Positions 1 through 7,468 are shown, numbered from the stretch's first letter. The stretch: 8,793 nt of DNA from Bacillota bacterium (GCA_021780795.1 JAJXYA010000293.1:1-8793), one strand, 5' to 3'. Program-made: numbers and translations. Notes: a model not told the origin generated them from the letters alone.

Positions 1-536
1 AATAAAGAATCTCTAGATAGAACTATGTCTTTGTTTTTAATTAGGTAGGCTAATAAATCGTATTCTGTTGGAGAAAGGCTGATTTCTTTATTATTTACAT
101 ATACCTGACGGGATAAAAGATTCACTTTTAATCCTTGGTCATCAAACATATTATCTGACTTGCCTATAGTTCCCTCTATTCTCTTTAAGAGAGCCTTACT
201 TCTTGCTACAAGAACTTTTGGACTAAAAGGTTTAGTTACATATTCATCAGCGCCAAGCTCAAAGCCTGTAAGCTTATCCTCTTCTTCACTTTTAGCAGTT
301 AGAAATATTATAGGCACATCGGAACTCTTTCTGATAGTTTTGCATACTGTAAACCCATCTAAGTTAGGCATCATTACATCCAATATAATTAAATCTATTT
401 TTTTATGACTGAATAATAAAAGAGCTTCACTTCCATTTACTGCTTCTATGACTTTAAAATTTTCTATTTTAAGATAATCACATATGAGCTTTCTAAGTCT
501 ATCTTCGTCTTCAACAATCAGTATAGTTTTTTCCAT
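1..536 (-). CDS. OmpR/PhoB-family response regulator (3' end missing)
   Basis: A two-component response regulator that should be phosphorylated by a partner histidine kinase and then bind promoter DNA. Reading the minus strand from ATG at 536-534 gives 178 codons with no stop before the window edge; the family is usually about 220-235 residues, so roughly the last 50 are missing. The receiver domain (about residues 1-120) starts MEKTILIVEDE, with acidic residues E9/D10, phospho-acceptor D53 in LIILDVMMP, T80 in FLTAK and K102 in VTKPF, all the expected active-site positions. The effector domain begins near residue 130, and SLSPTEYDLLAYL is typical of an OmpR-type winged helix; the recognition helix lies outside the window. 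The start is supported by GGAG seven bases upstream (547-544 on this strand). The gene is divergent from the peptidase. A kinase gene may follow beyond the left edge, but this cannot be seen. The regulated target cannot be inferred. Confidence 0.95.
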   Translation of the reverse strand, partial: MEKTILIVEDEDRLRKLICDYLKIENFKVIEAVNGSEALLLFSHKKIDLIILDVMMPNLDGFTVCKTIRKSSDVPIIFLTAKSEEEDKLTGFELGADEYVTKPFSPKVLVARSKALLKRIEGTIGKSDNMFDDQGLKVNLLSRQVYVNNKEISLSPTEYDLLAYLIKNKDIVLSRDSL

Positions 537-546
537 AGTGCTACTC

Positions 547-566
547 CAAAGGTATATAAACCTTTG
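547..566 (-). promoter_or_regulatory. Inverted repeat abutting the response regulator ribosome binding site
   Basis: CAAAGGT at 547-553 and ACCTTTG at 560-566 form a perfect 7-bp inverted repeat around a 6-base AT spacer. On the minus strand the second arm runs directly into the GGAG ribosome binding site of the response regulator (547-544). It could be a small leader hairpin that affects translation start, or a dimer-binding operator, possibly for self-regulation. The repeat itself is seen; either function is inference. Confidence 0.4.
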
Positions 567-632
567 AAAATCCTCCAATCTAATATTGTTTATCTTATAC
601 CTTCACTTGCAGAATTGCATTTCGTTAATAAA

Positions 633-660
633 AATATATCATACTAATGCACATTGGTAA
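633..660 (-). promoter_or_regulatory. Possible sigma-A promoter for the response regulator
   Basis: On the minus strand TTACCA (660-655) and TATATT (638-633) are separated by 16 bases. Both hexamers are imperfect and the region is very AT-rich, so a chance match is quite possible. It would give a leader of about 90 bases that contains the inverted repeat at 547-566. Confidence 0.3.
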
Positions 661-740
661 AATATTTTTTTATAGACTTAATTTGAAAAAAAAATTAAAA
701 TGCAAGTATTAATAATGCTTCAACCATTTACAAAAAAATA

Positions 741-769
741 TTGAAATTCCTTAAGCCGAGTGTTATGTT
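741..769 (+). promoter_or_regulatory. Candidate sigma-A promoter for the aminopeptidase P gene
   Basis: TTGAAA at 741-746 and TATGTT at 764-769 are separated by exactly 17 bases. The -35 box matches consensus at four of six positions, and so does the -10 box. Transcription would start near 776, about 70 bases before the chosen start codon. Confidence 0.5.
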
Positions 770-843
770 ATAGAGAGAAATAAGGTAAAAAAATGCACCA
801 TTTTCATGCTTTTATACCTATTAACACATACGGGGGGATTATA

Positions 844-2085
844 ATGAAAAAGGAATTATTTATAAAGAACAGAAAGAATTTATGTGATAAGTTAGAAGAG
901 AATTCTGTAACATTAATGTTTGCAGGTGAAGCGCCATTCAAATCAGCAGATGAAACATATGCCTTCACTCCAAATAGAAATTTTTACTATTTAACAGGCA
1001 TTGATAGAGAAAAAATGATTTTAATGTTAGTGAAAAGAAACGGTAAAGTAGAAGAAACTTTATTTATAGAAAAGAATGACCCTGTTATGGCTAGATGGGT
1101 AGGAGAGAAAATGCCTGAGGCTGAAGCAAAAGAAATTTCAGGTATTGAAGATGTTAAGTTTGTAGAAGAATTTGAAGATACTTTTGGTTCAATTTTAGAT
1201 AGAGCAAAAATAGATGATTTATATTTAGACTTAGAAAGACAACAATTTCATATATCAATGAGTACATCACAAAGATTTGCTAAGGTTGTAATGGAAAGAT
1301 ATCCTTATTTAACAATCAAAAATATATTCCATGAAATAGCGAATCTTAGACTTATAAAATCAGAAGAAGAAATCGAATTAATTAGGGTAGCCATAGATAT
1401 AACAGATAAAGGCATAAAGGCACTAATGAAAAATTCCAAAGCAGGAATGAGAGAGTATGAACTAGAGGCTTATTTTGATTTTACATTAAAGAGCAATGGC
1501 GTAACAGACTATGCTTTCCACACTATTGCAGCTGGTGGCAAGAATGCAACAATACTTCATTATCACGAAAATAATTGTGAACTTGAGGATGGCAAATTAG
1601 TGCTATTTGACTTAGGTGCTCAATATAAATATTACAATGCGGATATAAGCCGCACATTCCCTGTTAATGGGAAGTTTACAGAAAGACAAAAACAAGTTTA
1701 TAATGTAGTATTGAGAGCACAAGAAGCAGTAACAGAAATTGCAAAGCCCGGTATAATGTTCTCAGTTTTAAATCAAACTGCTAAAAAAGTCCTTGCAGAG
1801 GGATGCATAGAGCTAGGTCTAATTAAAGAAGATAGCGAGCTATCTAAGTATTATTTCCACGGTGTAAGTCATTATTTAGGGCTAGATACTCATGATGTAG
1901 GAAGCCGTGACATAGAATTAAAACCGGGAATGGTATTTACAAATGAGCCAGGACTTTATATTGAAGAAGAGAATATTGGAATTAGAATAGAAGATGACAT
2001 ATTAATCACAGAAGATGGATGTGAAAATCTTTCAAAACAAATCATTAAAACAGTAGAAGAAATTGAAGAATTTATGGTAAAGTAG
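844..2085 (+). CDS. pepP: Aminopeptidase P family protein (Xaa-Pro aminopeptidase, M24B)
   Basis: A cytoplasmic metallopeptidase expected to remove an N-terminal residue that precedes proline, using two metal ions (usually Mn2+). The 413-residue product has an N-terminal creatinase/AMP_N-type domain (about 1-150) and a C-terminal pita-bread catalytic domain (about 174-397). All five metal ligands of the family are visible: D256 in LFDLGA, D267 in NADISRTF, H343 in HGVSHYLGLD, E368 in TNEPGLY and E383 in GIRIEDD. The supporting histidines H239 (ILHYHEN), H339 and H350 are also present. The length is close to the usual 410-440. The frame is open back to ATG 793, but I prefer ATG 844: it follows a GGGGGG run (832-837) at good spacing, and MKKELFIKNR is a typical family N-terminus, whereas the extra 17 residues (MHHFHAF...) are not. 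It has its own promoter candidate and terminator, so it is probably monocistronic. The exact substrate range is not shown by the sequence. Confidence 0.95.
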   Translation: MKKELFIKNRKNLCDKLEENSVTLMFAGEAPFKSADETYAFTPNRNFYYLTGIDREKMILMLVKRNGKVEETLFIEKNDPVMARWVGEKMPEAEAKEISGIEDVKFVEEFEDTFGSILDRAKIDDLYLDLERQQFHISMSTSQRFAKVVMERYPYLTIKNIFHEIANLRLIKSEEEIELIRVAIDITDKGIKALMKNSKAGMREYELEAYFDFTLKSNGVTDYAFHTIAAGGKNATILHYHENNCELEDGKLVLFDLGAQYKYYNADISRTFPVNGKFTERQKQVYNVVLRAQEAVTEIAKPGIMFSVLNQTAKKVLAEGCIELGLIKEDSELSKYYFHGVSHYLGLDTHDVGSRDIELKPGMVFTNEPGLYIEEENIGIRIEDDILITEDGCENLSKQIIKTVEEIEEFMVK

Positions 2086-2103
2086 ATTTTTACGGGTACT
2101 TAT

Positions 2104-2137
2104 AAATAAGTAGTAATTTTAAAATTACTACTTATTT
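2104..2137 (+). terminator. Palindromic terminator after the aminopeptidase P gene
   Basis: Two perfectly complementary 17-base arms (2104-2120 and 2121-2137) meet with no spacer. As RNA this gives about 15 bp of stem and a TTAA loop, ending in a run of T (2135-2140). It lies 18 bases after the stop codon. The stem is AT-rich, with only four G-C pairs. The leading A tract is short (AAA on the complementary side), so termination of minus-strand transcripts is less likely. Confidence 0.85.
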
Positions 2138-2183
2138 TTTAGATGGAGTATTTTATATTTATTAAAATTAGTAATAAGCCTAA

Positions 2184-2318
2184 TTATTTAGCAGATCTAT
2201 TTTTAAGTGTTTTATTCAAAATTATGGCATTTAAAGTAGACTTGGTGATTATTTTCTGTTTCAATTCAGAGATATGTGTAGAATGCTTTTTTCTAAATTG
2301 ATAAAAGTAGTACCACAT
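2184..2318 (-). other. Possible short ORF or decayed gene fragment, unknown
   Basis: On the minus strand ATG at 2318-2316 opens 44 codons ending in TAA (2186-2184). The product would be basic: it starts MWYYFYQFRKKHS and ends TLKNRSAK, with a helical-looking lysine-rich middle. There is no clear ribosome binding site. The same frame continues upstream of the ATG for eight codons, then a stop (2345-2343), then ten more open codons, a pattern that would fit a decayed longer gene. I do not recognise a family. Open frames of this length arise easily by chance, although this one is less low-complexity than the surrounding DNA. Confidence 0.2.
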
Positions 2319-2365
2319 GAATTCTAGAACTTTAACTAATGCTTAAGGTATTTTATGGAATGGAT

Positions 2366-2394
2366 TTGCTATATATTAAATAAAGTGTTATCTT
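2366..2394 (+). promoter_or_regulatory. Candidate sigma-A promoter for the ABC exporter
   Basis: TTGCTA at 2366-2371 and TATCTT at 2389-2394 are 17 bases apart. This places the transcription start near 2400, about 34 bases before the ATG. Each box matches consensus at four of six positions. The surrounding DNA is AT-rich, so this is only a moderate call. Confidence 0.4.
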
Positions 2395-2433
2395 AAAATA
2401 TGTAATATTTGTTATAAGGAAGGTGATGAAACA

Positions 2434-4167
2434 ATGAGGATAATAAAGAGATTTATAAGCTATTACAAGCCATATAAGGCAATGTTTTTTATGGATATGT
2501 TTTGTGCCCTTACACTATCAGCTATTGATTTGGTTTTCCCCGTAATAGTAAGATTTCTTTTAAATGATGTGTACCAAAGAGAAAGTAGTCAAATAATAAA
2601 GTATGTTGTATCCATAGGTCTAGCACTTTTAATTATGTATGTGATTAAATACTTCTGTCAGCTTTATATAACCTCACAAGGTCATGTAATGGGTGCTAGA
2701 ATGGAAGCAGATATGAGAAGTGATATTTTTAATCATCTTCAAAGACTATCGTTTTCCTACTACGACAATACAAATACAGGAAAATTAATGTCAAGAATTG
2801 TAACAGACCTTTTTGATATATCAGAACTTGCACACCACGGGCCAGAAGATATATTTATATCAATGCTTAAAATTATAGGCTCTTTTGCAATACTCATGAG
2901 TATAAATGTTAAAATAACAGCTATTCTAATTTTCATAACTTTATTTATGATATACTTTTCTATTAATTACAACAAAAAAATGAAGTATGTGTTTAAGAGA
3001 AATAGAGAAACAATAGCGAATGTTAATGCTCAAATTCAGGATAGTTTATCTGGAATAAGAGTTGTAAAATCTTTTTCCAATGAACATATAGAAAATAAAA
3101 AGTTTCAAAAGGGAAATAATGAATTTTTGCTAACTAAGGAAGATAGTTACAGTATCATGGGAAGATTCTTTAGTATGAATGGATTTTTCCAAGGAATTTT
3201 ATACCTTGTTGTGGTTCTATTTGGAGGTATATTCATAAGTACGGGTGATCTCAGAACTTCTGACCTTGTAGTTTATATTCTATATATAAATATATTCTTA
3301 AATCCTGTCGATAAATTGGTTAATTTTACAGAACAATATCAAAGAGGAATAACTGGATTTGAAAGGTTTATAGAAGTTATAGACACACATCCAGATATTG
3401 TAGACAAGAAAGAATCAATAGAAATTACTAGTGTAAAAGGAAACCTTAGCTTTGAAAATGTATCATTTAGCTATGATAATAAAAACATAGTTCTTAAAAA
3501 TATTAACGTAGAAATTGAATCAGGAAAGACCGTAGCTATCGTAGGTCCTTCTGGGGGCGGTAAGACTACCTTTTGTAGTATAATACCTAGATTTTATGAA
3601 GTTGATGAAGGTTCAGTTAAACTAGATGGCATTGATATAAGGGATATTAAGTTGAAATCTCTGAGAAGCAATATGGGAATTGTGCAACAGGATGTTTATA
3701 TGTTTGCAGGAACAATTAAAGAAAACATAGTATACGGAAAACCAAGTGCTAATGATGAAGAAGTAAAAGAAGCTGCGAAACGGGCTAATGCGCATGAATT
3801 TATAATGGGACTTGAAGATGGATATGATACCTATGTTGGAGAAAGAGGAGTTAAACTTTCAGGGGGACAAAAACAGAGAATATCTATAGCGAGAGTGTTC
3901 TTAAAGAATCCTCAGGTATTAATATTAGATGAGGCAACATCTGCATTGGATAACGAAAGCGAAAGACTGATCCAGGACTCCTTAGAACTTCTCTCACAGA
4001 ACCGTACAACAATTATAATAGCACATAGACTTAGCACTATTAGGAATGCAGATAGTATTTTGGTACTAACTGAAGAAGGTATCAAAGAGCAAGGTACACA
4101 TGAAGAATTATTAAGTAAAAATGGAATATATGCAGGGCTCTATAATATGCAGTTCGAGATGTTTTAA
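2434..4167 (+). CDS. ABC exporter half-transporter (fused membrane and ATPase domains)
   Basis: A membrane ATP-driven exporter of the MsbA/BmrA-like multidrug and lipid type; the 577-residue length is typical. An N-terminal type-1 exporter membrane domain (about 1-310) has hydrophobic segments near residues 18-42, 57-80, 142-176 and 250-290, plus the coupling-region sequence LSFSYYDNTNTGKLMSRIVTD. The ATPase domain (about 335-577) is complete: Walker A GPSGGGKTT (371-379), Q-loop VQQD (417-420), signature LSGGQ (475-479), Walker B VLILDE with catalytic E500, D-loop SALD (503-506) and switch histidine H531 in IIAHR. ATG 2434 has a strong ribosome binding site, AAGGTGAT, six bases upstream. No second half-transporter lies next to it, so a homodimer is the simplest model. 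No regulator or resistance gene adjoins it, and the substrate cannot be told from sequence. Confidence 0.95.
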   Translation: MRIIKRFISYYKPYKAMFFMDMFCALTLSAIDLVFPVIVRFLLNDVYQRESSQIIKYVVSIGLALLIMYVIKYFCQLYITSQGHVMGARMEADMRSDIFNHLQRLSFSYYDNTNTGKLMSRIVTDLFDISELAHHGPEDIFISMLKIIGSFAILMSINVKITAILIFITLFMIYFSINYNKKMKYVFKRNRETIANVNAQIQDSLSGIRVVKSFSNEHIENKKFQKGNNEFLLTKEDSYSIMGRFFSMNGFFQGILYLVVVLFGGIFISTGDLRTSDLVVYILYINIFLNPVDKLVNFTEQYQRGITGFERFIEVIDTHPDIVDKKESIEITSVKGNLSFENVSFSYDNKNIVLKNINVEIESGKTVAIVGPSGGGKTTFCSIIPRFYEVDEGSVKLDGIDIRDIKLKSLRSNMGIVQQDVYMFAGTIKENIVYGKPSANDEEVKEAAKRANAHEFIMGLEDGYDTYVGERGVKLSGGQKQRISIARVFLKNPQVLILDEATSALDNESERLIQDSLELLSQNRTTIIIAHRLSTIRNADSILVLTEEGIKEQGTHEELLSKNGIYAGLYNMQFEMF

Positions 4168-4304
4168 CGGCATTTCAGAAGGTAAGTAGCCAACTTCTAC
4201 AAAAGGGTTTTAACCAATTTTAACTATGTTAAATTAAAAAGTACATTCAAGATGAGATGATATAACGAAAATGTAGGGTTATATGATCATTCAATTTTAT
4301 GTTG

Positions 4305-4343
4305 AAAAAGCTTATCTTCTTATTTTTAGAAGGTAAGCTTTTT
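4305..4343 (+). terminator. Terminator downstream of the ABC exporter
   Basis: Arms AAAAAGCTTATCTTCT (4305-4320) and AGAAGGTAAGCTTTTT (4328-4343) form a 16-bp stem. It has one mismatched position, which is a G-U wobble in the plus-strand RNA, and a 7-base loop. The T run at the end of the right arm makes it terminator-like. The A run at the start of the left arm means it could also stop minus-strand transcription. It sits 138 bases after the exporter stop codon, an unusually long distance. Confidence 0.75.
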
Positions 4344-4440
4344 ATTTTATAAGAATGTTAAATAACTAAGAATATTATGTATAAAAATGTAAAAAAAACT
4401 ATTACGAAAGTTATGGATTTAACAAGGGGAAAAAATAGTT

Positions 4441-4468
4441 TTAGAGAATAGTAAATATATGGTAAAAT
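4441..4468 (+). promoter_or_regulatory. Candidate extended -10 promoter upstream of the 74-residue gene
   Basis: TAAAAT at 4463-4468 matches TATAAT at five of six positions and is preceded by TGG (4460-4462), the extended -10 motif. A weak -35 candidate, TTAGAG (4441-4446), lies 16 bases upstream. A transcript would have a leader of about 65-70 bases before ATG 4543. Because no terminator is visible after the small gene, this promoter might also feed clpC. Confidence 0.4.
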
Positions 4469-4542
4469 ATTGCTTTGTTTTATAAATAATTGGCTTAATA
4501 ACAAAAAAATTAAAAAGTAGAATTTATAAAAGGGGGAACAAA

Positions 4543-4767
4543 ATGATTAAAAATAAGGATAACATTATAAAACTACTAGATGAGAATAGGGGATTTTCTT
4601 ATTTTAAGAATAATGCACAAATAGACGTGGTGTTAAAAGAGAGCGAAAGCATTAACATAAGATGCTATGATGATAAATGTATAATTATTAATTTTTTTGA
4701 TTATGAAAAGGGAATTTCAATGTTGTACAAGGATAGAAAATATATAAACCGTAAGATATTTCAATAG
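4543..4767 (+). CDS. Small protein of unknown function (74 residues)
   Basis: I do not recognise this protein. ATG 4543 follows a strong AGGGGG ribosome binding site (4531-4536) with six bases of spacing, which argues that it is truly translated. The product is charged and soluble-looking, rich in K, I, N and D, without a signal peptide or membrane helix. It has a helical-looking start (NIIKLLDEN) followed by alternating strand-like segments (IDVVLKE, SINIRCYDD, CIIINFF). The two cysteines (C41, C46) are not in a zinc-finger arrangement, so it does not resemble McsA, and it has no features of CtsR or McsB. It occupies the place upstream of clpC where ctsR-mcsA-mcsB usually lie. The gap to clpC is 183 bases with no clear terminator, so co-transcription is possible but not shown. 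Confidence 0.7.
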   Translation: MIKNKDNIIKLLDENRGFSYFKNNAQIDVVLKESESINIRCYDDKCIIINFFDYEKGISMLYKDRKYINRKIFQ

Positions 4768-4777
4768 TGAGGTAGGT

Positions 4778-4828
4778 ATGAAAAAAATATGTATTCTATA
4801 TGGACATGCCTTGGATATTTTAATATAA
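4778..4828 (+). other. Possible 16-residue leader peptide or gene remnant
   Basis: ATG 4778 is preceded by GAGGTAGGT (4769-4777), which offers GAGG with five bases of spacing, and begins ten bases after the stop of the 74-residue gene. The frame encodes MKKICILYGHALDILI and then a TAA stop. The ribosome binding site is better than chance would usually give, but the peptide is very short and matches nothing I know. It could be an upstream ORF in the clpC leader, the fossil start of a lost gene, or chance. Confidence 0.25.
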
Positions 4829-4950
4829 GATATTTTAGGTGTGTTTTTTATTAAATAAGTACATAAGGCTATTATGCTATGCAAGAATTAAGATAGAAGT
4901 GGGCATAATTATAGGGGTAAGCAAATTCATTGCAAGTGAGGTGTTTGAAC

Positions 4951-7392
4951 ATGATGTTTAACAAATTTACAGAAAGAGCACAAAAGGTTCTGGTATACGC
5001 TCAAGAAGAGGCACAACAATTAAAGCATGGTTACGTAGGTACAGAGCATATACTTTTAGGCATTCTAAAAGAACAAGATGGAGTATGCAAAAAATCATTG
5101 AATGATATGAAGATTTCTTCAGAAGGGGTAAAAAAATTAGTCTTGGAGTATGAAGGTGAAGGAGACGTAGAAATGCGTAGGAATGAGATACCGCTTACTC
5201 CAAGAACAAAACGCTTAATAGAACTAAGTCTCTTAGAAGCGAGAAATTTAAATCATAATTATATTAGCCCAGAACATATTTTGTTAGCTTTGATTAGAGA
5301 AGAAGAAGGGGTTGCATATACAATTTTAGCTAATCTAGGAGCGGATTTCAACAAATTAAGAAATGATATAATAAATAATTGGTCCACTGAAGATACTTCA
5401 AAAGGAAGTTTATCAAAAGAAAAGAAGCAACATGGTACGCCAACTTTAGATCATTTCGGTAAAGACTTAACTGAAATGGCAAGAGAAGGTAAGCTTGACC
5501 CTGTTATAGGAAGAGATAATGAAACTCAACGGCTTTTAGAAATCTTGTGCAGAAGAATGAAGAATAACCCATGCCTTATAGGAGAGCCGGGCGTAGGTAA
5601 AACAGCTATAGCAGAAGGACTATCACAAAGAATAGCTTCCGGTAGTATTCCAGAAATTTTAAAAGATAAAAGAGTTATAACTTTGGACATATCCTCCATG
5701 GTGGCAGGTTCTAAATATAGAGGAGAATTTGAAGAAAGACTTAAAAAGGTTATGCAAGAGATATTAGAAGCAGGAAATGTTATCATATTCATAGATGAAA
5801 TTCATACAATTATTGGAGCAGGAGGAGCTGAAGGAGCTATTGATGCTTCAAATATATTAAAGCCAGCCCTTGCTCGTGGTGAAATACAATGCATAGGTGC
5901 GACAACTATAGATGAATACAGAAGGCATATTGAAAAAGATTCAGCGTTAGAGAGAAGGTTTCAGCCTATAACTGTAGGAGAACCAAGTAAAGAAGAAGCT
6001 GTTAATATACTAAAAGGATTAAGGGATAAGTATGAAGCACATCATAGAGTTAAAATTACGGATAGTGCAATAGAAGCAGCTGTTACTTTATCACATAGAT
6101 ATATATCTGATAGATATTTACCTGATAAAGCAATAGATCTTATAGATGAGGCTGGTGCAAAAGTAAGAATTCAAAATTTAACTGCTCCACCAAACTTAAA
6201 AAATCTTGAAGATGAAATAGACAAAGTTTCTAAAGAGAAAGCTGATGCTATATCAGTACAAGACTTTGAAAAAGCAGCTAAGCTAAGAGATAAAGAAAAG
6301 CAATTAAAAGATAAATTAGATAATTCAAAAAATAATTGGAAAACTCAAAACCAATCGGACGAACTAATAGTTTCGGAACTGCAAATTGCAAATGTGGTAT
6401 CAAAATGGACTAATATTCCTATAGAAAAATTGACTGAAAAAGAATCAGAGCGGCTATTAAAGTTAGAAGATGTACTCCACAAGAGAGTAATAGGACAATA
6501 TGAGGCAGTTAAATCTATTTCAAGGGCTGTAAGACGTGCAAGAGTAGGATTAAAGGACCCCAAGAGACCTATCGGTTCTTTTATATTTTTAGGGCCAACT
6601 GGTGTAGGGAAAACAGAGCTATCTAAAGCACTAGCTGAAGCTATGTTTGGTGATGAAAATAACATGATAAGAATAGATATGTCAGAATATATGGATAAAC
6701 ATACTGTTTCAAGACTTATGGGTTCACCACCAGGCTATGTAGGGTTTGATGAAGGTGGTCAACTAACTGAAAAAGTAAGAAGAAACCCTTATTCAGTTAT
6801 ACTTTTTGATGAAATTGAAAAAGCACATCCAGACGTATTTAATATTTTGTTACAGATATTAGAAGATGGAAGGCTAACAGATGGAAAAGGGAAAACGGTA
6901 GATTTTAAAAATACTGTAATTATAATGACATCCAATGTAGGAGCATCCACTCTAAAAAAACAGAAATCTCTAGGTTTCGCTATAAAGGAAAATGAAGTGA
7001 GCTCTGAATATGAAAAGATGAAGGAAAATATAATGGAAGAGCTAAAGCGTTCTTTTAAACCTGAATTCTTAAATAGAATAGATGATATTATTGTATTTCA
7101 TTCACTAGAGCAGCAGGATTTAGATAAAATAGTAGAGTTAATGCTTAAGGTAGTTGAAGAGCGTCTTAAAGAACATGAAATTAATATTAGTTTTGATGAG
7201 GAATCTAAAAAACATTTAGCTAAAGCTGGGCTTAATACTGCTTATGGAGCTAGACCACTTAGGCGAGAAATTACTAAGGCTGTGGAAGATAAGCTTTCTG
7301 AAGAAATACTTAAGGGGAACATTAATAAAGGAGATAATGTAAGTGTTTCTGTGAAAAATAGTGAATTGATTTTTAAGACTTTGCATATTTAA
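4951..7392 (+). CDS. clpC: ClpC, Hsp100/AAA+ unfoldase of the ClpCP protease
   Basis: Cytoplasmic hexameric ATPase that unfolds proteins and feeds them to ClpP; it controls protein quality and regulator turnover. The 813 residues carry: a double Clp-N repeat (about 1-145); AAA1 with Walker A GEPGVGKT (211-218), pore loop KYRG (255-258), Walker B VIIFIDE (277-283) and ERRF arginine finger region (334-337); a UVR-like coiled-coil middle domain (about 417-463) with F439 in [13 protein letters not shown]2 with Walker A GPTGVGKT (548-555), GYVG (595-598), Walker B VILFDE (616-621) and sensor-2 GARPLRR (766-772). An LGF tripeptide (674-676) sits where the ClpP-docking loop is expected, and the short middle domain separates it from ClpB. 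ATG 4951 ([14 protein letters not shown]) is chosen because B. subtilis ClpC also starts [14 protein letters not shown] and GAGG lies nine bases upstream; the frame extends to TTG 4930 without support. The ctsR, mcsA and mcsB genes that usually precede clpC are absent here. Confidence 0.97.
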   Translation: MMFNKFTERAQKVLVYAQEEAQQLKHGYVGTEHILLGILKEQDGVCKKSLNDMKISSEGVKKLVLEYEGEGDVEMRRNEIPLTPRTKRLIELSLLEARNLNHNYISPEHILLALIREEEGVAYTILANLGADFNKLRNDIINNWSTEDTSKGSLSKEKKQHGTPTLDHFGKDLTEMAREGKLDPVIGRDNETQRLLEILCRRMKNNPCLIGEPGVGKTAIAEGLSQRIASGSIPEILKDKRVITLDISSMVAGSKYRGEFEERLKKVMQEILEAGNVIIFIDEIHTIIGAGGAEGAIDASNILKPALARGEIQCIGATTIDEYRRHIEKDSALERRFQPITVGEPSKEEAVNILKGLRDKYEAHHRVKITDSAIEAAVTLSHRYISDRYLPDKAIDLIDEAGAKVRIQNLTAPPNLKNLEDEIDKVSKEKADAISVQDFEKAAKLRDKEKQLKDKLDNSKNNWKTQNQSDELIVSELQIANVVSKWTNIPIEKLTEKESERLLKLEDVLHKRVIGQYEAVKSISRAVRRARVGLKDPKRPIGSFIFLGPTGVGKTELSKALAEAMFGDENNMIRIDMSEYMDKHTVSRLMGSPPGYVGFDEGGQLTEKVRRNPYSVILFDEIEKAHPDVFNILLQILEDGRLTDGKGKTVDFKNTVIIMTSNVGASTLKKQKSLGFAIKENEVSSEYEKMKENIMEELKRSFKPEFLNRIDDIIVFHSLEQQDLDKIVELMLKVVEERLKEHEINISFDEESKKHLAKAGLNTAYGARPLRREITKAVEDKLSEEILKGNINKGDNVSVSVKNSELIFKTLHI

Positions 7393-7444
7393 TGTTGTTT
7401 ATATAAAATAAAAAGTATATACTTATAAAAGCATAATTTTTTTT

Positions 7445-7468
7445 AAAACCACTCTTGAGTGGTTTTTT
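7445..7468 (+). terminator. Terminator after clpC
   Basis: AAAACCACT (7445-7453) pairs with AGTGGTTTT (7458-7466) around a CTTG loop, followed by further T (to 7468). This is a standard intrinsic terminator, 52 bases after the clpC stop codon. It separates clpC from radA, although read-through cannot be excluded. Confidence 0.85.

Larger units (their letters stand above)
537..843. other. Divergent intergenic region
   Basis: A non-coding, very AT-rich stretch of 307 bases between the minus-strand response regulator and the plus-strand peptidase. It contains an inverted repeat beside the regulator's ribosome binding site, a weak minus-strand promoter candidate, a run of A residues near 689-697, and a good plus-strand promoter candidate at 741-769. 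I see no RNA gene or further coding sequence in it. Confidence 0.7.
2086..2433. other. Intergenic region between the peptidase and the ABC exporter
   Basis: A stretch of 348 bases with no convincing gene. It holds the peptidase terminator at its left end, a short minus-strand open frame (2184-2318) of doubtful status, and a promoter candidate plus ribosome binding site for the exporter at its right end. No RNA gene or riboswitch fold was recognised. Confidence 0.6.
4168..4542. other. Intergenic region between the ABC exporter and the 74-residue gene
   Basis: A stretch of 375 bases without a convincing gene. The first 137 bases (4168-4304) are an apparent long 3' untranslated region with no clear fold. 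A terminator follows at 4305-4343, and the right part holds the promoter candidate and ribosome binding site of the next gene. The 10-mer AGAAGGTAAG occurs at 4177-4186 and again in the terminator's right arm at 4328-4337. Confidence 0.6.

Noticed and set aside
160..408. Plus-strand 82-codon frame inside the response regulator
   Set aside because: It is antisense to the clearly conserved receiver domain and has no family resemblance.
793..843. Upstream ATG at 793 as the true start of the aminopeptidase P gene
   Set aside because: It has only a weak AAGG site upstream, and the 17 extra residues do not look like the family N-terminus. ATG 844 has a stronger G-rich site and a typical start.
5526..5792. 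Minus-strand 88-codon frame within clpC
   Set aside because: It lies antisense to the AAA1 Walker motifs, so it is explained by the clpC coding constraint.
6345..6665. Minus-strand 106-codon frame within clpC
   Set aside because: It lies antisense to the start of AAA2 and has no recognisable domain or ribosome binding site worth calling.
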